Assembly: GCA_038250835.1 (NCBI GenBank)
Contig: JBBSBY010000002.1
Location: 59,962 to 123,961 of the forward strand
Length of the DNA: 64,000 bases
Source of the DNA: JBBSBY01 sp038250835
Lineage (GTDB): Bacteria > Desulfobacterota > Desulfomonilia > Desulfomonilales > Desulfomonilaceae
Direction: 5' to 3'
Shown: in pieces, positions 42,229-50,775 of the stretch
Position numbering within the stretch: the stretch's first letter is position 1
Layout of the letters: each line of letters opens with the position of its first letter
Translations under genes and position numbers: made by a program
Notes under the pieces: model-generated
What the model was told of the DNA's origin: nothing
Seen by the model: only the letters and a program-made list of their open reading frames with translations
Database searches by the model: none

Positions 42229-44259
42229 TCACGCCTGTGAATCATAATGCGAATACTGCATTGTAAATATGCCTCGACCCTGCGTAATTGAACGCAGCGA
42301 AGTCGTATACCCAAACATCGTGGCAAGCGGCACAACTGCCATCAGGACCGATGTCTTCCCACGGGGGATCACTTCCTCGAGTCTTCCTCGCCTGCTGTTC
42401 AAATCAGCGATAACCTCTCCGACAAATTCATCAGGGACGACGACTTCAACGCTCATGTATGGTTCCAGTATAACCGGAGACGCTTTTTCACACGCTTCTC
42501 TAAAAGCTTGAGAAGCGGCGACTTTTACTCCCAATCCGGACATACTGTGGATGTCGGCGCCGAAAGACTTCAGAGTTATTTCCAAATCCACGATTTCGTA
42601 GCCTGTCAATGGGCCGGAAAGTGTACCTTCACGTGCTCCTTCCTCGGCATAATGGATAAGCTCCGTAGGCGCTGTTTCCAAACCGGGCGCAACGCTAAAG
42701 TTATTACCTGAACCGCGATCGATCGGCTTAACCATGATGGTGACTTCACCAAAGTGCCTGGTGTCGTTAATTTCACGATCAAACACCATGCGTCCCCGGC
42801 CCTGGGACTGTATAGTTTCTTTGTAAACAACCTGAGGTTTACCGGTTTGAACCTCCACCCCGTATTCTCTTTTTAACCTATCTACAATTATGTCGAGGTG
42901 CAATTCCCCCATTCCGGACACAATTAGTTGACCTGTGTCCGAGTTTTCAGAATACGCGAAAGTCGGATCTTCAATGGCTATTTTCTCTAAACTGACCAAG
43001 AGTTTCTCCTGATCAGCCCTTGTCTTTGGTTCAATAGCTATTGAAATTACAGGCTTCCGCATATCCATGGCTTCCAGAATCAAGGGAGAGCCCTGCGGAG
43101 TCAAGGTGTCCCCGGTTTTAGTATCCTTAAGGCCTATCGCTAATGCTATACTGCCTGCCGGAGCGAACTTTATCTTTTCTCGCTTGTTTGCGTGCATCGA
43201 AAACAACCTGGCCACGCGTTCCTTGATCCCCTGGGAAGCGTTGTAAACTTCAGTCTCGGCTTCAAGCGAGCCGGAATAAACACGCACGTAAGTGGCTTTT
43301 CTACCCTGGTCCATCAACACTTTAAAAGCAAATGCGCAAAGCGGCTCTTTTCCCTTGGGCGACCGAGTTTCTTCGGCTCCGGTGACCGGATTAATTCCGA
43401 CGACGGCAGGCACTTCGAGGGGTGAAGGCAGTAAATCTATGGCCGCGTCAATGACGGGTTGAACCCCGATGTTCTTTAATGCGGAGCCGCACAAAGTCGG
43501 CACAAGTCGATTAGAGATAACGCCTTGTCTTAGTCCTGCGATAATTTGCTTCTCCTCCAGGTCATCATGTTCCAGATAATGTTCTATGAGGTCTTCATCC
43601 ATCTCCGCAGCGCTTTCAAGCATATATTTCCTGGCCTTTTGCGCTTCATCCACGAATTCCTCAGGAATTTCAGAATCAGTGTAATCTTCGCCCTGCGTAG
43701 ATGTGTCCCAGGTAATCGCCTTCATTCTGATGAGGTCAATAATGCCGAGGAAACTATCAGCCTTCATCATCGGGATCTGTATCGGCACGGTATTAGCGCC
43801 CAAGCGGTCTTTCATCATTGCGAGGGCGCGATTAAAATCTGCGCCTATTCTATCCATCTTATTTACAAACGCGATTCTCGGCACCTTATATCTTTCAGCT
43901 TGATACCATACCGTCTCTGTCTGGGGTTGAACTCCGCCGACCGCGCAAATTACCGCTACAACTCCGTCCAGGACGCGTAGTGATCGTTCAACTTCGATTG
44001 TGAAGTCGACGTGTCCCGGAGTATCGATTAAATGGATTTCATGGCCTTTCCAGTTGAAAGTGGTGGCCGCGGACATAATAGTAATGCCCCTCTCCTGTTC
44101 CTGAGGCATGTAATCCATTGTGGCCGAACCTTCATCAACTTCGCCGATCTTGTGGATCCGTTTAGCGTAAAACAGAATCCTTTCAGTCAACGTGGTTTTT
44201 CCAGCGTCTATGTGGGCCGTAATGCCTATATTTCTAATTTTCGCCAAGCTTACCGACAC
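42229..44259 (-). CDS. fusA: Elongation factor G-type translational GTPase
   Basis: The start was set at GTG 44259, with GGGAG about 5 bases upstream; the longer frame to ATG 44325 adds 22 residues not seen in the family. The 676-residue product has all five GTPase boxes: AHIDAGKTT, RGITI (switch I), DTPGHVDF, NKMDRIGAD and the GSALKNIG box. Domains II to V follow (for example QRGVISNR-like and VSGMGELHLDI). It is encoded alone, not with rpsL/rpsG/tuf. It may therefore be a second EF-G paralogue; this cannot be decided from the window. Confidence 0.9.
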   Translation of the reverse strand: MSVSLAKIRNIGITAHIDAGKTTLTERILFYAKRIHKIGEVDEGSATMDYMPQEQERGITIMSAATTFNWKGHEIHLIDTPGHVDFTIEVERSLRVLDGVVAVICAVGGVQPQTETVWYQAERYKVPRIAFVNKMDRIGADFNRALAMMKDRLGANTVPIQIPMMKADSFLGIIDLIRMKAITWDTSTQGEDYTDSEIPEEFVDEAQKARKYMLESAAEMDEDLIEHYLEHDDLEEKQIIAGLRQGVISNRLVPTLCGSALKNIGVQPVIDAAIDLLPSPLEVPAVVGINPVTGAEETRSPKGKEPLCAFAFKVLMDQGRKATYVRVYSGSLEAETEVYNASQGIKERVARLFSMHANKREKIKFAPAGSIALAIGLKDTKTGDTLTPQGSPLILEAMDMRKPVISIAIEPKTRADQEKLLVSLEKIAIEDPTFAYSENSDTGQLIVSGMGELHLDIIVDRLKREYGVEVQTGKPQVVYKETIQSQGRGRMVFDREINDTRHFGEVTIMVKPIDRGSGNNFSVAPGLETAPTELIHYAEEGAREGTLSGPLTGYEIVDLEITLKSFGADIHSMSGLGVKVAASQAFREACEKASPVILEPYMSVEVVVPDEFVGEVIADLNSRRGRLEEVIPRGKTSVLMAVVPLATMFGYTTSLRSITQGRGIFTMQYSHYDSQA

Positions 44260-44610
44260 GGTGTCTCCCAAACATTCCGCTGATTTATGCGGAACGGTGT
44301 AGTTCTTTATAGTTTTAGAGGTCACAAAAAATTGCGAATCATGCGGGCCGGCGCGTGCCTCATGTTTTTCTTAATAGATGTTCAACAAAATGAAACGTCA
44401 AAAATTTGAACTAGATAAACGACTACTAAATTAAATACTTATGTCTACAGGTGATTTAACGAATATACATTTTTTCGCGCATTTTAGCAATTCAGGTCAG
44501 CTTATCCCGTGATAAATCAGTTTGCGTTTCAATTGCCCAAATGATAAAATTGGAGTGTTTTATACCGATAAAAACAATGAAAGCTCACATGTTCCGGCGA
44601 CTGATAAACA
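44260..44610. other. Intergenic region between divergent genes, nothing recognised
   Basis: This is the upstream region of both the leftward EF-G gene and the rightward small membrane protein gene. It is AT-rich, with no supported coding frame or hairpin. Promoters for both genes must be here but could not be placed. Confidence 0.3.
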
Positions 44611-44907
44611 ATGGAATACATAACTAATTTTTACGATCAGATTAATAGATATTTAGGAGTCACCGGCCCGGGTGATTTGATAATTAATCCCGTATTCTTG
44701 GGCTTTTGCATAATGCTATTTCTGTATACTCTTTTCACCGGCATGAAGTACATGGCAATACTTATCGCCGGTTTTCTTGGAACTGCGGTAATTACACACT
44801 ACTTCTATCCCTCCGAGACCAGTGACCTGGGCGCTTTACTCACCTATGTCGGCATATTAGGTTTGCTGGCGCTGGTTCTAATTTACTTCGGATTTATTCG
44901 AGAGTAA
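44611..44907 (+). CDS. Hypothetical small membrane protein with three helices
   Basis: The 98-residue product has three hydrophobic segments (FLGFCIMLFLYTLFTGM, YMAILIAGFLGTAVITHYF and LLTYVGILGLLALVLIYFGF), so it is an integral membrane protein. No family was recognised. It precedes the NYN nuclease gene on the same strand with a 60-base gap and could be co-transcribed with it. Confidence 0.6.
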   Translation: MEYITNFYDQINRYLGVTGPGDLIINPVFLGFCIMLFLYTLFTGMKYMAILIAGFLGTAVITHYFYPSETSDLGALLTYVGILGLLALVLIYFGFIRE

Positions 44908-44967
44908 ACGGCGCCAAATTCTTCCATCATTTGTCCTTTACAAAAAAGGCAAAGGAATTGACCTATT

Positions 44968-45432
44968 ATGCCCTACATAATTGATGGAAATAATGTGATG
45001 GCCGTTTTCCACCGAGACAAAATTACGGCGCGAAAAATGCTGATGACGGCTTTGGTCAAGTTTAAAGCCGTTCATCGGACAAAGATCAAAGTGGTCTTTG
45101 ACGGAGTTCCGGATGATCAGTACCCGGACGGAATTGTGAAGCGTGGAATAAATGTTCTTTATGCAAGGCCCGGTTCAGACGCTGATACTAAAATCAAATC
45201 AATTGTCAATAAAGCTTCATTTAAGAGAGATATAATTGTCGTGTCTTCGGACAAGGAACTTGTTTCCTATGTCCGCCATAGAGGAACTAAATCCCTATCG
45301 TCTCACAAATTCAAGGACGAACTCTTGGCTACTGAGCAGCGATTTCTCTTGCAAGATAAAATTGGTCAAAGCTCCGTGGATGTAAAAGATTGGCTGGATT
45401 ATTTTGGTGAGAGTCATAAACAAGACTTTTAA
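44968..45432 (+). CDS. NYN/YacP-like PIN-domain nuclease
   Basis: The 154-residue protein starts YIIDGNNVMAV, the conserved Asp-Gly-Asn-Asn of YacP/NYN nucleases, followed by KVVFDGVPDDQ, then VVSSDKELVSYVRHRG with the catalytic Asp. These proteins are metal-dependent RNases of the PIN superfamily; B. subtilis Rae1 is a ribosome-associated member. A role in mRNA or rRNA cleavage is a family inference. Its 3' end overlaps the converging amidase gene by 4 bases. Confidence 0.85.
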   Translation: MPYIIDGNNVMAVFHRDKITARKMLMTALVKFKAVHRTKIKVVFDGVPDDQYPDGIVKRGINVLYARPGSDADTKIKSIVNKASFKRDIIVVSSDKELVSYVRHRGTKSLSSHKFKDELLATEQRFLLQDKIGQSSVDVKDWLDYFGESHKQDF

Positions 45433-46991
45433 AGGCCCGCCAAGTAGCTAACCAATCCTTGAGCAATGCCGGAGGCTATTTTATCGAGATATCCGGAGCT
45501 ACTGAGTTTGGCTCGCTCACGATCACTGCTTATGAATGCGCATTCAATCAATACGGCAGGCATTTTGGCTCCCAGCAATACATAGAAAGGTCCCTTTTTA
45601 ATCCCGCGCTGCCTTCCTGAAGGAACAAACTTACCGAGACCGAGACTGATATGCTCGGCAAGTTCAGATGATTCGGTTTTTTTGGATGTGACCATTAAAT
45701 CCAGTAAGGTGGCCTGAAGATCATTCATCGTGTGTATCGGTATTCCATTCTCCCGTGCAGCCGCTCTAATTTCTTTCCTCGATCCCGCAGCGCTCAAAAC
45801 GTAAGTCTCCATTCCGCGGGACACACTGTCGTTTGTCGAATTGCAATGGAGAGACACAAATAGATCCACTTCAAGGTTGTTGGCAAAGGCCGTCCGATCG
45901 GACAACGGCAAGAAAACGTCGGAATCTCGGGTAAGTGTTACCTTGATTTTGCCTTCGGAATTGAGCTTATCCGCAATCCTCTTAGCCACGGCAAGGGTTA
46001 TGTCTTTTTCCTTGAGCTTGCCGTCTCTGGACACTGCGCCTGGATCTTTACCGCCATGTCCGGGATCAATCACTATAGTGTAGACTCTTTTGGAACTGGA
46101 CGCAGCCTTCTTCTTATTCTTCACCCGAGGGACATCGATCATGCTCGGCTTCACCGACGCTATTTGAATCGGCGGCATTACTCCCGGTTTCTGGGCTTGA
46201 ATGGTGGGCGCTTTCGTGGCGATTACCGGTCCCGCCTTTTTGTCGGTGGGAGGCGCCGGCGAAAGGTCGGTATTTTGTTGAGGCTCAACTGAGCTCGTCG
46301 CGACCCCCGATTCCATATTGTTTTTCGGTATTACAGTCGCGTCCGTTGTGTCCGAAGCGGTCCGTCGACCGCCGTTGGCGAGATGAGTGGTGGACGCCGA
46401 TGTGCGGCTCCTCTCCTGAACATAATCCATCCAGTAAGGGTTGCCGATCTTTGTGTAATCAACATAATCAGACGCCGACGCTTCTTGGCTAAGTCTCCGA
46501 GGCTTAGATTCAGTGATTGGTTCTTTTGCGGCGCCGGCATTAGAGGATGAAACGCTTTGCGCCGCAAATTGATAATCGGAGGGTGGAACACTGTTCTTTA
46601 GAAGCGCGTCAGCTTCTTTTACAGCCCTTAATCCTTCCATTAATTCCGGTTTTTTCCGGCACAAGGTCGTGTATTCGTTCAAATTACGTATTGCGCGGCG
46701 TAGGTCCTGCTTATCGCCGAATCTGCGATAACACTCAACACCGGCTTTTCCCGCAAGCAATAAACATTGTTTTGACGATTTTTTGTCTTTAAATGAAGCG
46801 CCTAATGAACAGTATAAATCAATGAGCGCGGACCAATCCTTCCGATCCGACTTTGTGGACTCGAGAGTAATTTGCCGCTTGTATGTGGTTGTGATTGACG
46901 GCGTCGGCGCGGAAGTTTGCCCGACTGCGACCGGCAATACCTGCAAGACACCGACAAATATAATAATTTTTAAAATTGTGGAATGACACAC
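45429..46991 (-). CDS. N-acetylmuramoyl-L-alanine amidase (amidase_3)
   Basis: The 520-residue product has a signal peptide (residues 1-24), an N-terminal helical region of about 120 residues, a Thr-, Ser- and Pro-rich linker and a C-terminal amidase_3 domain of about 210 residues. Zinc ligands are visible: His in IDPGHGGKDPGAVSRDG and LFVSLHCNSTNDSV, and Glu in GAVSRDGKLKEKD. The catalytic glutamate is in AVLIECAFISSDRE. It would cleave the amide between MurNAc and the stem peptide in the periplasm, as AmiC does in cell separation. No AMIN domain was recognised. The start is a GTG preceded by GGAAG. Confidence 0.9.
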   Translation of the reverse strand: MCHSTILKIIIFVGVLQVLPVAVGQTSAPTPSITTTYKRQITLESTKSDRKDWSALIDLYCSLGASFKDKKSSKQCLLLAGKAGVECYRRFGDKQDLRRAIRNLNEYTTLCRKKPELMEGLRAVKEADALLKNSVPPSDYQFAAQSVSSSNAGAAKEPITESKPRRLSQEASASDYVDYTKIGNPYWMDYVQERSRTSASTTHLANGGRRTASDTTDATVIPKNNMESGVATSSVEPQQNTDLSPAPPTDKKAGPVIATKAPTIQAQKPGVMPPIQIASVKPSMIDVPRVKNKKKAASSSKRVYTIVIDPGHGGKDPGAVSRDGKLKEKDITLAVAKRIADKLNSEGKIKVTLTRDSDVFLPLSDRTAFANNLEVDLFVSLHCNSTNDSVSRGMETYVLSAAGSRKEIRAAARENGIPIHTMNDLQATLLDLMVTSKKTESSELAEHISLGLGKFVPSGRQRGIKKGPFYVLLGAKMPAVLIECAFISSDRERAKLSSSGYLDKIASGIAQGLVSYLAGL

Positions 46992-47019
46992 AATGCTTCC
47001 AATCCTTCAGCGACTTCAA

Positions 47020-47190
47020 TCAATTGCTTTTTGCATGTTGTTTATCAATATTGCTGGGTCGTGGACATTTGATTGATCGAACGGCGACAATTTCGCCCTG
47101 GTTTTCATCTATGTTTTTACAAGTTGTTAAGAGTTTCTGATGGAGTTCGGCTGGAATAGTTATGCCTCGCCTAATGAATTTCCAGAGCAT
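47020..47190 (-). CDS. Small hypothetical protein (CopG-like N-terminus)
   Basis: ATG 47190 is preceded by GGGAGG, a strong ribosome binding site at 5 bases, and opens a 56-residue frame in the 460-base gap between the amidase gene and ftsY. It begins MLWKFIRRGITIPAELHQKL, which resembles the ribbon-helix-helix antitoxin start (RxITxPxELxxKL). It has no toxin partner. The length is below that of a complete RHH antitoxin pair and the C-terminus is Lys-rich. The rest of the gap is AT-rich with nothing recognised. Confidence 0.4.
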   Translation of the reverse strand: MLWKFIRRGITIPAELHQKLLTTCKNIDENQGEIVAVRSIKCPRPSNIDKQHAKSN

Positions 47191-47452
47191 AGCTGCCTCC
47201 CGAAATATAATAATGATACTTTATCATCTAATATCAAGAAATTCAATTGAATCTATATAATATGGTTTAACTATAAGTATGATTTTAGTCGTGCTGGATT
47301 TTTGCTTGGCCTGCATGTACTCTTGGATTTAGGCAATGCTTTGGGTAAGCTGTATTTTCAAAATCAACAACTCGTCGGTTGGCTTACAATCGTTTAGATT
47401 TCGTTTTCAACGTATGGCTGATTCTCAGTATCACAATTAACAAGGGATCCAA

Positions 47453-48529
47453 ATGTCTGAAGAGAAAAAAGGATTTTTTAAACGGTTTTTCACTGGTAAA
47501 ACCGAACCTGAAAATGTTGAAGAGTCATCTCCTCCTGGGCCGGAGGTATTAGAGGCTCCCGTCTCCCTTGAACCTCCCGAACAAGAAGAAAAGGCAAGTC
47601 TCTTTAGGTTGAAATCAGGTCTCAAGAAAACCCGTAAAGGATTTTTGAGCAGCCTGGATGAAGTGTTTCTCGGTAAACGGGAACTCGACGAAGAAATGAT
47701 CTCCCGATTAGAAGCCGTTTTAGTGAAAGCGGACATTGGGGTAAAAACGGCGTTTGAACTCCTGGAAGGCGTGTCTGAGAGAGTTAAACGACGCGAGCTG
47801 GATGATCCGGAAGCTCTCATCAATCATCTTAAGAAACTCATTGTCGAAAAGCTTGAATCAGTAGAGGCGCCTTTGCGGGTCGGCTACGGCGCAGAACCTT
47901 TCGTAGTTATGGTGATTGGGGTAAATGGTTCAGGCAAGACCACCACGATAGCAAAAATTGCCGCAAGACATCAAGCCGCAGGTCGCAAAGTGCTCCTGGT
48001 CGCGGGTGACACCTTTAGAGCGGCGGCTGTGGAGCAACTGGAAATTTGGGCTAACCGCATCGGCTGCCCAATTGTAAAGGGGAAAGATAAAGCGGATCCC
48101 TCTTCGGTGGCGTACGAAGCCATGGAGAAAGCCTGCGCCGAGGATTTTGAATTGGTGCTTGTTGATACTGCGGGCAGGCTGCATACACGACTCCCGTTGA
48201 TGGAAGAATTAAAGAAAGTTCGCAGGACTTTGAGCAAACAGGTGAATGGATCACCCCATGAAACTTTGCTCGTTATTGACGCTTCAATGGGACAAAACGC
48301 CATTCTCCAGGCCCGAACTTTTAACGAGGCAATCCCCATTACCGGAGTCGCCCTCACGAAGTTGGATGGAACAGCGAAAGGCGGAGTTGTTATAGGCATG
48401 TCAAACGAACTTCAGATTCCCATTCGTTTCATAGGTATTGGTGAAAAGACCGACGATTTGAGGGAATTCGATGCCAAACAGTTTGCCGAGGCATTATTTT
48501 CCGGGGTTGACGTTTCTGAAGACGACTGA
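47453..48529 (+). CDS. ftsY: Signal recognition particle receptor FtsY
   Basis: FtsY docks SRP-ribosome complexes at the membrane for co-translational insertion. The 358-residue product has a short acidic N-terminal region (about residues 1-60, EEKKGFFKRFFTGKT), a helical N domain (SLDEVFLGKRELDEEM) and a G domain with VIGVNGSGKTTTIAKIA, DTFRAAAVEQLEIWA, DTAGRL and TKLDGTAKGG. All motif positions fit. The product starts with a membrane-targeting amphipathic helix (FFKRFFTGK) in place of a TM. It is encoded alone. Confidence 0.95.
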   Translation: MSEEKKGFFKRFFTGKTEPENVEESSPPGPEVLEAPVSLEPPEQEEKASLFRLKSGLKKTRKGFLSSLDEVFLGKRELDEEMISRLEAVLVKADIGVKTAFELLEGVSERVKRRELDDPEALINHLKKLIVEKLESVEAPLRVGYGAEPFVVMVIGVNGSGKTTTIAKIAARHQAAGRKVLLVAGDTFRAAAVEQLEIWANRIGCPIVKGKDKADPSSVAYEAMEKACAEDFELVLVDTAGRLHTRLPLMEELKKVRRTLSKQVNGSPHETLLVIDASMGQNAILQARTFNEAIPITGVALTKLDGTAKGGVVIGMSNELQIPIRFIGIGEKTDDLREFDAKQFAEALFSGVDVSEDD

Positions 48530-48702
48530 TTGTCTCCACATTAAATTCGTTAAATTTTTGCGTCGGCCGCAAATTCGGTAAGATGAAGATAACGGTCGAG
48601 GTGTAACCTGAGACACATCCGGAGATATCTTTCGATTTATCCGGAGAGGACGCGGCTCGATATCTTCAATAGATAGGAACTTTCAACAAACATTGTGGAT
48701 AT

Positions 48703-50139
48703 ATGAAGAATAGTTATAAAGCAAAATTATTAATATTGGATGATGAAGCCGACATGCTCCGACTCTTGCAAAGAAGCCTGTCCGCTGATCTGGGATGTGA
48801 AGTCGATGTCGCCGCAAAAGCCGTAGACGCTTTGGCATTGCTGGAACACTCTTGGTACGATGTCATCCTTGCCGATGTGCGCATGCCCGGTATGAACGGT
48901 ATGGAATTCCTTGACCATATCAACAAAGATCACGGCGATCTCACGGTAATCATGATGACTGCCTTTGGTTCGATTGATTTGGCCGTGGAATCAATTAAAA
49001 AAGGCGCCTACGATTTTATTACGAAGCCTTTTGAACATGACAAACTTTTGCGTTTAGTCCAGAAAGCACTGGAGAGAAGCAGGCTTGTAAAAGAAAATTC
49101 AGCTTTACAACAAAAGATTCGGGAGCAAGACACCTTCCACGAAATGGTGGGAATTAGCCCAAAAATGCTGAAGATTTTCGAGACCATTCGCCTCATAGGT
49201 AAGACCGACGTGATGGTATTGATTACAGGTGAATCGGGAACTGGGAAAGATATGGCTGCAAGGGCTATTCACGATATCAGCGGCAGACGGAATCAATCTT
49301 TTGTTTCAGTTAACTGTCCCAATTTGCCGGAAAGTATTCTGGAGAGCGAACTATTCGGATATAAGAAGGGCGCTTTTACAAATGCCACTCAGGATAAAAA
49401 GGGCATTTTTTGGGAAGCGCAAGGTGGAACGATTTTTCTTGATGAAATAGGAGATATTTCACCCACCTTGCAGACAAAATTGTTGAAAGTCCTCCAAGAT
49501 AAGGAAATTCGACCTTTAGGCGCCAACAGGAATATCAAAGTAGATGTCCGGATTATAGCGTCCACCAATCAAGATTTGCCCAAACTGATTCAAGAACACG
49601 CCTTCAGGGAAGATTTGTTCTACAGACTTAATGTGTTTTCGCTACATATGCCGCCATTGAGAGAACGGCCCGAAGACATTCCTCTACTCGTAGGGCATTT
49701 TCTGAACAAGACGAGCAAAGAATTCAACAAAAGCGTCAAGAACATTTCCCCGGATCTAATGCAGAAATTCATGAAGCACAGTTGGCGCGGGAACATTAGA
49801 GAACTCCAAAATATAATTAGCCGCTCCGTCCTTTTGGCCTACTCAGAAGAAATTACAGCGCAGGATATTGATTGGCCAAAGGACAACACAGCCGTCTGCT
49901 TTATGGGTGATGAAATTGGAGCATTGTCATACAAGGAAGCCAAATCATTGCTCCTCGACCGTTTTCATAGAGGATACATTGACAACTTGCTGAGGAAAAA
50001 CGGCGGCAACATCACCAAGTCTGCAAAGGATTGCGGGCTGGAGCGCCAGGCTCTTCAGCAGATAATGAAACGCTACGGTATACGTCCAAAAGATAATTCC
50101 GCTGATGACCGCCAGATTAGCCCACCTGAGAAGCTCTGA
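48703..50139 (+). CDS. NtrC-family sigma-54-dependent response regulator
   Basis: Domains: a receiver (about residues 8-120, with acidic pocket LDDEAD, phospho-acceptor Asp in ILADVRMPGMNG and lysine in FITKPFEHD), a sigma-54 AAA+ domain (about 145-375) with Walker A GESGTGKD, a GAFTNAT loop, Walker B GGTIFLDEIGD and FREDLFYRLNVF, and a Fis-type helix-turn-helix (GGNITKSAKDCGLERQALQ). It should activate sigma-54 promoters after phosphorylation, and the nearest one, 200 bases downstream at 50336, probably lies under its control. No sensor kinase is adjacent. The GAFTGA motif is varied to GAFTNA. Confidence 0.92.
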   Translation: MKNSYKAKLLILDDEADMLRLLQRSLSADLGCEVDVAAKAVDALALLEHSWYDVILADVRMPGMNGMEFLDHINKDHGDLTVIMMTAFGSIDLAVESIKKGAYDFITKPFEHDKLLRLVQKALERSRLVKENSALQQKIREQDTFHEMVGISPKMLKIFETIRLIGKTDVMVLITGESGTGKDMAARAIHDISGRRNQSFVSVNCPNLPESILESELFGYKKGAFTNATQDKKGIFWEAQGGTIFLDEIGDISPTLQTKLLKVLQDKEIRPLGANRNIKVDVRIIASTNQDLPKLIQEHAFREDLFYRLNVFSLHMPPLRERPEDIPLLVGHFLNKTSKEFNKSVKNISPDLMQKFMKHSWRGNIRELQNIISRSVLLAYSEEITAQDIDWPKDNTAVCFMGDEIGALSYKEAKSLLLDRFHRGYIDNLLRKNGGNITKSAKDCGLERQALQQIMKRYGIRPKDNSADDRQISPPEKL

Positions 50140-50230
50140 GGCTGCAATGCTTTAATTGCAGCGCAATGAAAAGCTTGCGATTACATTTACCGTGATTAAT
50201 CAGTATTTTAATGCGTCGAGTCGCTCCTGG

Positions 50231-50252
50231 GGCGCAATAAATTAACTGCGCC
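50231..50252. promoter_or_regulatory. Inverted repeat, candidate upstream activator site
   Basis: GGCGCA-N10-TGCGCC at 50231-50252 has the layout of an NtrC-type enhancer site about 85 bases upstream of the sigma-54 element at 50336. A further perfect palindrome AACAAC-C-GTTGTT lies at 50278-50290. CTGCAAT-N6-ATTGCAG (50142-50161) just after the regulator's stop may be a weak terminator. The activator site is inferred from symmetry and position only. Confidence 0.4.
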
Positions 50253-50335
50253 GATCGCCACTTATTCATTGATGAACAACAACCGTTGTTAGTAAACGGC
50301 TAGTGGTGGGCCAGTATTGCTAACTGCTCGCCACT

Positions 50336-50351
50336 GGGCACACTTATTGCT
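50336..50351 (+). promoter_or_regulatory. Sigma-54 (-24/-12) promoter
   Basis: GGGCACACTTATTGCT matches the consensus TGGCACG-N4-TTGCW at all but two positions, with GG (50337-50338) and GC (50349-50350) exactly 10 bases apart. Transcription would start near 50362 and run rightward into the receiver gene at 50392 and the exporter gene at 50776. It lies between an NtrC-family activator gene and those genes. Confidence 0.7.
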
Positions 50352-50391
50352 GAACCGTAACCAATATACCTGGACTCACCATTAGGGCAAA

Positions 50392-50751
50392 GTGGCCAAC
50401 ATTCTCATTTTAGACCACGAAGAAGACTTTAGGATGCTGTTGAAACGTTTGCTTGAACGTAACGGGCACAAGGTTTTCATTACTTCGCCAAACGATGATC
50501 TATCACGGCGAATGCAGATAGAGTCACTAAATCTGGTGATTCTCACAATGGGACTCAAAGATAGCGCGGACTTGGCCGGTCAACTGAAGCGGATTAACCG
50601 GAATATCCGAGTAATGACCATCACCAACTACCTCCAGGGTGACGCAGAACCGGCCATACTAGATGACTTTTTGATTAAACCGGTGGATATAGAAACCATT
50701 GAAATGAAGGTAAATGAATTGTTGAGCCGGATAACTTCCGACTCGATTTAA
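50392..50751 (+). CDS. Receiver-domain protein lacking the phospho-acceptor aspartate
   Basis: The 119-residue protein is a single receiver fold: acidic residues in ILDHEED near the start and the lysine in DFLIKPVDIETIE at the end. The strand that should end with the phosphorylated Asp reads NLVILTMGLKDS, with Thr in its place, so it cannot be phosphorylated there. The start is GTG 50392 after AGGGC. It is the first gene downstream of the sigma-54 promoter at 50336, and 24 bases before the exporter gene. It may act as a phosphorylation-independent switch or an adaptor protein. Confidence 0.8.
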   Translation: MANILILDHEEDFRMLLKRLLERNGHKVFITSPNDDLSRRMQIESLNLVILTMGLKDSADLAGQLKRINRNIRVMTITNYLQGDAEPAILDDFLIKPVDIETIEMKVNELLSRITSDSI

Positions 50752-50775
50752 GGCAATACTATTTCGGAGGAATGT

